Positions 1 to 4,899 of a stretch of 5,253 nt of DNA are shown piece after piece. Position 1 is the stretch's first letter. The number at the start of each line of letters is the position of its first letter. The stretch spans positions 1-5,253 of the forward strand of contig PWKM01000311.1 in the NCBI GenBank assembly GCA_003559755.1. The letters run 5' to 3'. The stretch comes from Planctomycetota bacterium. Lineage in GTDB: Bacteria; Planctomycetota; PUPC01. The notes beneath the pieces are model-generated. The model did no database searches and was not told the origin of the DNA. It saw only the letters and a program-made list of their open reading frames with translations. The translations under genes were made by a program, and so were the position numbers.

Positions 1-502
1 GCGAATCGGGAAGGAAGGGCGGTTCCTCAATCTCGTGCGGCTCGTTCAACAGGCGGTCGGCCGCCTGCTTCAGCCGCTTCCATGGGTCAGAGCGCACCCC
101 GTGGCACGATTCCCGCAGGGCATTGACCTGTTCAGGTCGAACGTAGATGCGGGGGTGCTCGCTCGGGAGGCGCTCCAGCCACTCGGAAACGGAAGGCACC
201 TCGAGAATGACCGAGTCGGCCGGGATTTCGAACTCGAACGGTTCAGACACACCGGCGTCGCAGGTCCATTTCCACACGTATCTTCCCGGCTTTAGAGCCG
301 TCTCGGGAAGAAACATCGGCTCAGTCAACTCGACATCGATGCAGACATCGGCGAACGCATCGTCCCGGGCGACAATCAGCCGAGAAGTCTCAATGTTCTT
401 CGGCGGTCGCCAGACGAAGACGGGCGGATTGCTCCGGGATACAGAACCGTTGCGGGGCGTCCGAGGATCGACGTGAGGATGCGGATGCCTGGTCTCCAGC
501 AT
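1..502 (-). CDS. Heparinase II/III family protein, N-terminal part (3' end outside the window)
   Basis: 167 codons are visible from an ATG at 502-500, and the frame stays open to the left edge, so the catalytic and C-terminal parts are missing. Residues 18-31 (NGSVSRSNPPVFVW), a Gly-x-Tyr-x-Trp segment near 73-77 (GRYVW) and a HPRIYVRPEQ segment at 117-126 match the N-terminal fibronectin-like/DUF4962 region that precedes the alpha/alpha-toroid of heparinase II/III-type polysaccharide lyases. These enzymes cleave uronic-acid polysaccharides by beta-elimination; the substrate here cannot be told. No signal peptide is seen at the chosen start, whereas many relatives are exported. A GGGAGG ribosome-binding site sits 7 bases before the ATG. 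The gene follows the ceramidase-fold gene on the same strand after 83 bases and may have its own promoter. The family call rests on N-terminal motifs only; catalytic residues are out of view. Confidence 0.82.
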   Translation of the reverse strand, partial: MLETRHPHPHVDPRTPRNGSVSRSNPPVFVWRPPKNIETSRLIVARDDAFADVCIDVELTEPMFLPETALKPGRYVWKWTCDAGVSEPFEFEIPADSVILEVPSVSEWLERLPSEHPRIYVRPEQVNALRESCHGVRSDPWKRLKQAADRLLNEPHEIEEPPFLPDS

Positions 503-534
503 GGCGTGCCCTCCCAGTAGTCAGTTGGCTCAGG

Positions 535-562
535 ATATTACCACAGGGACACACAGAAACAA
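535..562 (-). promoter_or_regulatory. Possible sigma70-like promoter for the heparinase-family gene
   Basis: On the minus strand TTGTTT (562-557) and TAATAT (540-535) are separated by 16 bases. This would start transcription near 528 and give a leader of about 26 bases before the ATG at 502. The match to consensus is only moderate (3/6 and 4/6), and the gene could equally be read from upstream. The rest of the 83-base gap (503-585) holds only the ribosome-binding site. Confidence 0.3.
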
Positions 563-585
563 GAGCCGCCCCGCTGGTTCGGCCG

Positions 586-2082
586 TCAGGTCGTCCGAAA
601 TAGGCGGTCGATCACCTCGACGGTTTTTTCGGCGAGCAACTGCCCCGCGTCGGGTCCGAAGGGATTGCTGGCGGGGACCGAGCCATACCCTCCGCCCGTC
701 GTGGACCGGGGGGAGGGGACGTATGTGCCGGGGCCGGCAAGCTGGACCAGGAACGTCTGGACCGCCTTGCTCCGCGCCTTGATGTACACCCCGAAGTCCA
801 GGTAGTACTCGAACGGATTGGTGGCGATCACAACGTCGCCCAGCCGCACGACGTGAACTTCGACCGGCTGGGTCGGCTGTTCCTTGCGGCGCTCGAGCCG
901 CTCGGCGACCCTTCTGTACCAGGCGCAGCGGCGGGCCGCCCGGGTGATATCGACATACCAGCGGGGCTCGTTCCGCAGCTCGGGATGTTGTTCGAGTTTC
1001 CTGCGTTCTTCCTCGAAGCGAGCAGCCCATGCCTCCGCCTCAGCCAGGGCGTCTGCAACTTGGCCCTCGTCCGGCTGGGCGAGCGGCAGTTCGAGTTGTT
1101 GTGCGTGGTGCTCGACAGTGAGGTCGCCGGAGGCCGTGGGCTCGACCACCGCGAGCACCTTGGACACCGCGTCCGAGATTTCCACCGCGACCGCGCGTCG
1201 CTGGTCCTGTCCGGCCAGTTGCCGCATTCGCTTTTCGGCCGCCTTGTCGTAGGGCGGTCTGGGCGACTGGTCACCCGCGGCGCTGCATTGGGAGAGCACG
1301 AACAAGTCGTCGCCCAGGCGGCGTCGCAATTCGGCCCGCGTATCGTGCCAGTAGTCGGCACTGATCTCGAACCGGTGTTCGTCGATTTGGGAGGGGCAGG
1401 GCACATTCACCACGACGCCCGTCAGGTCGCCTGCCCGGTCATAGGTCGCAAGGACGTTCACGCTGTGATCCTCGTAGCCCTCGACGTGGCTGAACCGGGC
1501 CGAATTGGTGTCGCCGTACATCACGGCCGATCCGTCCGCATAAACGGCACGTCGATTGCGACCGACGACGGCGTGACCGAGCCCGTACGCTATCTTTCCC
1601 GGCGCCCGCGAATTCCACGCCTGCTCGACGGCCGAGGCGATCCGGCCGGACGCGAACTCGACGTACTCCTCCGAAGACATCCTCGGATAGTCGAAGCCCC
1701 CGATCGACTCGAGCAGAGGGAGTATGCGGTCGGGCACATGCGTCCCCGGGGCACAGTGCGTGTGGGTGCCGTTCATCACCAGCGAGGTGCCAGGAATCAG
1801 GCCCGCCACGCGTTCGCGCACGGCATCCCGGAGGGCTTCCGAGATGCTGATCAGATCGCAACTGACGAACACGACCGCCCCGCCATCCGACTCGATCGCC
1901 AGCGCGGTCGCTGTCAGCGGGTCGGCAACACCTTCCGAGATGCGGACGTGGAACTGCCCGCGAATGGCGACCGTACTTGCCGGCGTAATGTCGGCGCTGG
2001 CCCATCCGATACGAAGAGAGAGCCCGGGGCTCCCTGTCGTTTCATCTCCACTCGCCATTTCCGTCTTGTTTCCTGCACTCAT
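586..2082 (-). CDS. Neutral/alkaline non-lysosomal ceramidase N-terminal domain protein
   Basis: This 498-residue protein has no signal peptide or membrane segment, so it is probably cytoplasmic. It resembles the N-terminal domain of neutral ceramidases, zinc amidohydrolases that cleave the N-acyl bond of ceramide. Visible matches are ASADITP (28-34), VSCDLISIS (73-81), the zinc motif NGTHTH (104-109), GDQSP at 270-274 (equivalent to the GDxSP nucleophile motif, Ser273), NPFE (Glu425, in the place of the Glu zinc ligand) and GTYVPSPRS...GGGYG (Tyr454, the Tyr ligand). Where classical enzymes have the second zinc His, this one reads NVPCPSQ (Cys229). Residues about 338-402 are Glu/Arg-rich and helical. 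The C-terminal immunoglobulin-like domain of true ceramidases is absent. AAAGGA lies 8 bases before the ATG at 2082, which favours this start over Met9. The true substrate is unknown; ceramide hydrolysis should not be assumed. It follows the acyltransferase gene by 49 bases. Confidence 0.85.
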   Translation of the reverse strand: MSAGNKTEMASGDETTGSPGLSLRIGWASADITPASTVAIRGQFHVRISEGVADPLTATALAIESDGGAVVFVSCDLISISEALRDAVRERVAGLIPGTSLVMNGTHTHCAPGTHVPDRILPLLESIGGFDYPRMSSEEYVEFASGRIASAVEQAWNSRAPGKIAYGLGHAVVGRNRRAVYADGSAVMYGDTNSARFSHVEGYEDHSVNVLATYDRAGDLTGVVVNVPCPSQIDEHRFEISADYWHDTRAELRRRLGDDLFVLSQCSAAGDQSPRPPYDKAAEKRMRQLAGQDQRRAVAVEISDAVSKVLAVVEPTASGDLTVEHHAQQLELPLAQPDEGQVADALAEAEAWAARFEEERRKLEQHPELRNEPRWYVDITRAARRCAWYRRVAERLERRKEQPTQPVEVHVVRLGDVVIATNPFEYYLDFGVYIKARSKAVQTFLVQLAGPGTYVPSPRSTTGGGYGSVPASNPFGPDAGQLLAEKTVEVIDRLFRTT

Positions 2083-2131
2083 TCGCTACGTCCTTTCTAA
2101 ACAGTTCCCTTGTTCTTGCCCGACCGACCGT

Positions 2132-2905
2132 TCAGGCGGGTTCGATCAGCCGAGCGTGCTGGAGCATCTCCTTTCGGAGTTCGTCGCCGAACTCGCGTCG
2201 GGATGTGGAGACTTCCCGCGGGGGCAGTGCTCGTACGGTGACCTCGACGCCGGGGCGGCTCAGCAGATTCCACGCGTGGGAGAGGAAGGGGTTGTCGCCG
2301 AACCAAAGCACCTGGTCGCGGTTCTCTGCGGTCAGCGGTTGGCCGCCGATGGATTCGTAGCGGATGACCAGCGGCTGGACGAGGAAGCCCGGCCCGTCAT
2401 TCCCCTGCGCCGCCGCGAACAGCGAGGTCTTGAATGGCAGCAGCGTCTCGCCGTTCGAGTTGGTCGCCTCGGGGAAGAAGACCACGCTTCGCCCGGAGCG
2501 CAAACGTTCGCGAACCTTCTCAACCAGGCGGCCGACCCGCAGCCGGTCACCCCGATTGACGAACAACGTCTCGCCCGCCGCAGCGAGCTGACCGATGACC
2601 GGCCACCAGACGACGGACAGTTTGGACACGAAGACGCCCGGGCTGATCGACATCACCACCAGGATGTCCAGATAGCTGGCATGGTTGGCGGCATACAGGG
2701 CGGGGTCGGGGAGGTCGGCGTCGGGGGGATCGAGCTCGACACGAACGGAGAGCACCCAGAGCAATGCGCGCGCCCACAACTGTCGGAGACGGCGGATAGC
2801 CCGCCGTCGGATTCTGCGAACCGGGACCAGCCAGACGAGCCCGGCGACCAGGCCAAATCCCAGCAGGATGATGACGGCTCCCAGGAAGCGAATCGGTCGC
2901 ATCAT
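2132..2905 (-). CDS. PlsC-type lysophospholipid/1-acylglycerol-3-phosphate acyltransferase family protein
   Basis: This 257-residue membrane acyltransferase would transfer an acyl chain from acyl-ACP or acyl-CoA to a lyso-lipid at the inner membrane. One N-terminal hydrophobic segment (about 7-28) is followed by an Arg-rich stretch (30-46), as expected for a membrane anchor with a cytoplasmic face. All four family motifs are present: NHASYLD with the catalytic HX4D pair His75/Asp80, GETLFVNRGD (111-120), FFPEATNSNG (143-152) and VQPLVIRY (177-184). Motif III carries Ala147 where the family usually has Gly (PEGT). Length is normal. The start is one of two adjacent ATG codons (2905 or 2902); no strong Shine-Dalgarno is seen, and the gene lies 15 bases after the stop of the LolA-like gene, which suggests translation coupled to it. 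The acceptor lipid cannot be read from the sequence; an ornithine-lipid, phospholipid or specialised-lipid role are all possible. Confidence 0.9.
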   Translation of the reverse strand: MMRPIRFLGAVIILLGFGLVAGLVWLVPVRRIRRRAIRRLRQLWARALLWVLSVRVELDPPDADLPDPALYAANHASYLDILVVMSISPGVFVSKLSVVWWPVIGQLAAAGETLFVNRGDRLRVGRLVEKVRERLRSGRSVVFFPEATNSNGETLLPFKTSLFAAAQGNDGPGFLVQPLVIRYESIGGQPLTAENRDQVLWFGDNPFLSHAWNLLSRPGVEVTVRALPPREVSTSRREFGDELRKEMLQHARLIEPA

Positions 2906-2920
2906 GTCGCCGTTTCGGAT

Positions 2921-3703
2921 TTAATCGTCCAACGGGACCCGCCGTAGTCCGGGCGGACACCGGAAAATCCGGTCGCTCAGGCCGGTGTTGCTGTGGAACT
3001 GGTCGAGTTCGTAGACCTGTCGCGCCTCGCCTTGCCACTCGATCTGGATCTTCCGGGGGATAAACGTCTCTTTATCCACCCAAAACGTCCAGAGCTGCTC
3101 ATAGGTCAATTCGGGGCGCAGTTCCTCGAGCTCAGCATCGGCCGAATCGTCGGGGTGCGCACGCTCGTCGTCGTCCGGCTTGGGGGGGGTGACCAGCCGG
3201 TAGCCCTCGACGGTCTCGACATTGCCCTCTCGGTCCCGGACTTCGAACTCGGTTTTGACCAGTGCATCGACATCGAAGAACCGATCGAGTGCACGGGCCA
3301 TGCGGCCGCCGGCGGCGAAGACCCAGACGAGGAGATGGACCTCGGTCGGGTTCTCCTCGGGGTCGCCAACCCGGACGAAATCCGTACCGCGCTGATAGAT
3401 CCAGTAGTCGGACCCGTCCGTACCGTGTATCAGTTCGGGGGGCTGTCCGAAGTTCAGGCGGAACTTGTTGCGCTGTTTGAAATAGGCCCGGCCAAGCATC
3501 TCGCCGCGAAAGGCGCCGTCCGGGGAGTACTCGGACTGGCGAATCCAGACCCAGAAATCGTCGTATCCGGCAAGCACCTGGCCGACGCGCTTGGCAAGAG
3601 TCGTGGCGCTGATGTCCGCCAGCTGGTCGGCCGCAGGCGCACGGGCGGCCGGGGCCAGGATGAGCAGGATCAGGGCGATTGGGATGGCGGGTCGAATATT
3701 CAC
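2921..3703 (-). CDS. LolA-like outer-membrane lipoprotein carrier family protein
   Basis: This 260-residue exported protein has a signal peptide at about 1-25 (hydrophobic ALILLILAPAA, with Ala-x-Ala cleavage options at 20-25). The mature part resembles the LolA/LolB fold, an unclosed beta-barrel that carries lipoproteins or other lipids across the periplasm. The clearest match is the strand pair YFKQRNKFRLNFGQPPE (74-90) followed by GTDGSDYWIYQ (94-104), the usual 'R-x-x-F-R-W ... D-G-x-x-L-W-x-Y' pattern. WTFWVDKETFIPRKIQIE (205-222) matches the late strand of the fold. A very acidic insert (about 175-198) is not typical. The start codon is GTG at 3703-3701; GTGA overlaps the TGA stop of the dehydratase gene, so the two are probably translationally coupled. 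A run of eight C on the coding strand (3189-3182) encodes Thr-Pro-Pro near residue 172. Whether the cargo is lipoproteins or a lipid made by the flanking genes is unknown. Confidence 0.83.
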   Translation of the reverse strand: MNIRPAIPIALILLILAPAARAPAADQLADISATTLAKRVGQVLAGYDDFWVWIRQSEYSPDGAFRGEMLGRAYFKQRNKFRLNFGQPPELIHGTDGSDYWIYQRGTDFVRVGDPEENPTEVHLLVWVFAAGGRMARALDRFFDVDALVKTEFEVRDREGNVETVEGYRLVTPPKPDDDERAHPDDSADAELEELRPELTYEQLWTFWVDKETFIPRKIQIEWQGEARQVYELDQFHSNTGLSDRIFRCPPGLRRVPLDD

Positions 3704-4179
3704 ATCGGTGCTCCCAGAACGGTTCCTTGATAGACGAGCTTGTCACCGACATATCCCTGGCAGGCGAACTTGCAGCGGCGCGACCGTATCTCGACGGGCT
3801 TGGCGGCGACGACGAACGTGTCGCCCGGCTCGACAGAACCGCGGAACTTCACGTCCTCAACGCCCATAAACCCGATGAAGACATCGGGAGGGTTGCCAAT
3901 GCTCTCCATGTAATAGTAAGAGGTCAGTTGGGCCGACGCCTCGATCTGGAGGGCGCCGGGGAAGAGCGGCCGGCCGGGGATATGTCCGCGAACCCAGAAC
4001 TCGTCGTGGCCCAGACGCTTGTACCCCACGGCCAACTCGTTCTCCATGTCCAGCAGGGCGATGCCGGAGAGCATTTCGAACTCGTAGCGCTGGCGGTTGT
4101 GGGCGCGAATATCTTCGATGCCGCGAACGGGGTTTTCGATGTCGATGGTCAATGGATCAACAAAAAGTTTCGGGGGCAT
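3700..4179 (-). CDS. FabZ-type beta-hydroxyacyl-ACP dehydratase family protein
   Basis: This 159-residue single hotdog-fold protein would dehydrate 3-hydroxyacyl-ACP to trans-2-enoyl-ACP in fatty-acid elongation. The active-site block GHIPGRPLFPG (65-75) with catalytic His66, followed by LQIEASAQ with catalytic Glu80, matches the FabZ signature (GHFPGxPIFPG...LxLEAMAQ). FMGVEDVKFRGSVEPGD (104-120) is the next conserved block. Length is slightly above the usual 140-150, with extra residues at the N-terminus. A GAGGA ribosome-binding site stands 6-7 bases before the ATG at 4179. It is the first gene of the minus-strand operon and overlaps the LolA-like gene by 4 bases. Planctomycetes often carry several FabZ paralogues, so this may be a specialised one linked to the neighbouring LolA-like and acyltransferase genes rather than the housekeeping enzyme. 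Confidence 0.92.
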   Translation of the reverse strand: MPPKLFVDPLTIDIENPVRGIEDIRAHNRQRYEFEMLSGIALLDMENELAVGYKRLGHDEFWVRGHIPGRPLFPGALQIEASAQLTSYYYMESIGNPPDVFIGFMGVEDVKFRGSVEPGDTFVVAAKPVEIRSRRCKFACQGYVGDKLVYQGTVLGAPM

Positions 4180-4238
4180 TGAGCATCCTCGGACATGAAT
4201 TGAGATAACGAGCGGACTCTTGCCCGCTTCCTCTATCG

Positions 4239-4267
4239 AGTCTACCAGCGGACACGCCCGGAGTCAA
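4239..4267 (-). promoter_or_regulatory. Sigma70-like promoter of the dehydratase-LolA-acyltransferase operon
   Basis: On the minus strand TTGACT (4267-4262, 5/6 to consensus) and TAGACT (4244-4239, 4/6) are exactly 17 bases apart. Transcription would begin near 4232, giving a 5' leader of about 50 bases before the ATG at 4179. This is the best promoter match on this strand in the intergenic region. Confidence 0.6.
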
Positions 4268-4341
4268 TTGTTTTCGCCCGTGGCCGGTGTGACGATGGCC
4301 GACGATCCCGGTTGTGATATGTCCCGTCGCCCTTTTCCATA

Positions 4342-4368
4342 GAGGGGGCTACCCTCCATTGCCCCTTC
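4342..4368 (+). promoter_or_regulatory. GC-rich hairpin with an anti-Shine-Dalgarno loop
   Basis: GAGGGGGC (4342-4349) pairs with GCCCCTTC (4361-4368): eight pairs, one of them G-U. The loop is 4350-4360, TACCCTCCATT, which is the exact reverse complement of 4438-4448, the ribosome-binding region of the STAS gene. A shorter competing hairpin (GAGGG 4342-4346 with CCCTC 4352-4356) uses part of the same loop. The hairpin lies upstream of the best STAS promoter, so it would be in the mRNA only on a transcript that starts before about 4342; no convincing promoter for that was found. The pairing is visible in the sequence; the regulatory role is inference. Confidence 0.45.
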
Positions 4369-4381
4369 GCTTCGATGACGC

Positions 4382-4410
4382 TTGCATTGTGCAAATCGCC
4401 CTGTTATTAT
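4382..4410 (+). promoter_or_regulatory. Sigma70-like promoter of the STAS gene
   Basis: TTGCAT (4382-4387, 3/6) and TATTAT (4405-4410, 5/6) are separated by 17 bases. Transcription would begin near 4417, with a leader of about 36 bases before GTG 4453. This promoter would sit inside the reading frame if the upstream ATG at 4375 were used, which is one reason to prefer the later start. A palindrome, TTGCA-TTG-TGCAA (4382-4394), covers the -35 box and could be an operator. Confidence 0.55.
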
Positions 4411-4418
4411 CTCTCCCG

Positions 4419-4432
4419 ATTCGGGTTCGAAT
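4419..4432 (+). other. Small hairpin at the 5' end of the STAS leader
   Basis: ATTCG (4419-4423) and CGAAT (4428-4432) form a five-pair stem with a GGTT loop, almost directly at the predicted transcript start. It could stabilise the mRNA end. It is short enough to be chance. Confidence 0.3.
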
Positions 4433-4440
4433 GGCTCAAT

Positions 4441-4446
4441 GGAGGG
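4441..4446 (+). promoter_or_regulatory. Ribosome-binding site that fixes the STAS start
   Basis: GGAGGG lies 6 bases before the GTG at 4453. No comparable site precedes the in-frame ATG at 4375. The same bases are part of the 12-base inverted repeat described above. Confidence 0.75.
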
Positions 4447-4452
4447 TATCAG

Positions 4453-4821
4453 GTGGTCGAACGCAGAAAATCGACGGTGGTCCGAACTGTCGGGGATATT
4501 GTGGTCGTCTATTTTGTTGATTCAGAAATCTTCGACGAGATACAGATCAAATGGCTGGGGAACGAACTGTACGCGCTGGTCGAGGAACAGAGCCGGTACT
4601 GGATGGTGATCAGTTTCCAGAACGTTACGCGGTTCTCGACCGCGCTGCTCGGCAAGCTGGTGAGTCTGAAAAAGAAAACGGCCGAGAAGGGCGGCGACGT
4701 GAAGCTCTGTGCCGTCCCGCCCGGGATCATGGACGTGTTGAGGATCACCGGACTCGATCGGGCGTTCGATGTTTTTGACGACGAGATGGGCGCGATCAAG
4801 GCATTCGGGTCCATCGGTTGA
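4453..4821 (+). CDS. STAS-domain protein (anti-sigma-factor-antagonist-like)
   Basis: This 122-residue cytoplasmic protein is essentially a single STAS domain, the fold of SpoIIAA-type proteins that bind anti-sigma kinases and are switched by phosphorylation of a Ser/Thr at the start of a helix. Visible elements are strand VGDIVVVYF (13-21), strand MVISFQNV (51-58), the helix start FSTALLGKL (61-69) with Ser62/Thr63 where the phospho-acceptor falls, VKLCAVPP (83-90) and the terminal helix region DVLRITGLDRAFDVFDDE (94-111). The Asp that normally precedes the Ser (D-S-S/T-G) is Phe here, and the following Gly is Ala. The frame is open back to ATG 4375 (148 residues), but GTG 4453 has the strong ribosome-binding site, lies downstream of the promoter and removes a poorly STAS-like N-terminal tail. 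No partner kinase or sigma factor is in the window. aroA follows after 78 bases on the same strand. Confidence 0.85.
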   Translation: MVERRKSTVVRTVGDIVVVYFVDSEIFDEIQIKWLGNELYALVEEQSRYWMVISFQNVTRFSTALLGKLVSLKKKTAEKGGDVKLCAVPPGIMDVLRITGLDRAFDVFDDEMGAIKAFGSIG

Positions 4822-4823
4822 AA

Positions 4824-4851
4824 CACCGGGCACAGTAACGCCTGACCGGTG
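4824..4851 (+). repeat. Inverted repeat between the STAS gene and aroA
   Basis: CACCGG (4824-4829) and CCGGTG (4846-4851) are reverse complements with a 16-base loop, starting 3 bases after the STAS stop. No T-run follows, so it is not a convincing intrinsic terminator. It could be a weak stem in a shared STAS-aroA transcript. No clear separate aroA promoter was seen in the 78-base gap. Confidence 0.3.
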
Positions 4852-4899
4852 CACACGGACCGACGCACAACTCCACTGCCCGCCTATCGGGAGCGTTGT

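Larger units (their letters stand above)
4350..4448. repeat. 12-base perfect inverted repeat flanking the STAS promoter
   Basis: TACCCTCCATTG at 4350-4361 and CAATGGAGGGTA at 4437-4448 are perfect reverse complements, with arm centres 87 bases apart. The -35 and -10 boxes (4382-4410) lie between the arms. The right arm contains the GGAGGG ribosome-binding site of the STAS gene. It could be an RNA stem or two binding sites for a DNA-binding protein. Confidence 0.7.

Noticed and set aside
563..584. Possible terminator after the ceramidase-fold gene
   Set aside because: On the minus strand GGCCG can pair with CGGCT across a 12-base loop, followed by CTTGTTTC, but the stem is short and the T-run is broken.
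853..2100. Long plus-strand open frame of 415 codons across the ceramidase-fold gene
   Set aside because: It is antisense to a gene with clear family motifs, has no recognisable domain and is a by-product of GC-rich codon use.
1724..2947. Plus-strand open frame of 407 codons across the acyltransferase gene
   Set aside because: Antisense to the PlsC motifs, low-complexity Gln/Arg/Asp composition, and it crosses gene boundaries.
2993..3730. Plus-strand open frame of 245 codons across the LolA-like gene
   Set aside because: It mirrors the exported protein on the other strand, with no domain or ribosome-binding site of its own.
4281..4310. Short direct repeats TGGCCG and GACGAT in the intergenic region
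   Set aside because: Six-base repeats at this spacing are expected by chance in GC-rich DNA and have no clear relation to either promoter.
4421..4437. tRNA-like T-loop sequence (GGTTCGAAT)
   Set aside because: The flanking bases do not form a T-stem (G rather than C after the loop), and no acceptor, D or anticodon arms are found around it.
4375..4452. N-terminal extension of the STAS protein to ATG 4375
   Set aside because: The -35 and -10 boxes lie inside it, no ribosome-binding site precedes the ATG, and the 26 extra residues do not look like part of the STAS fold. GTG 4453 is better supported.
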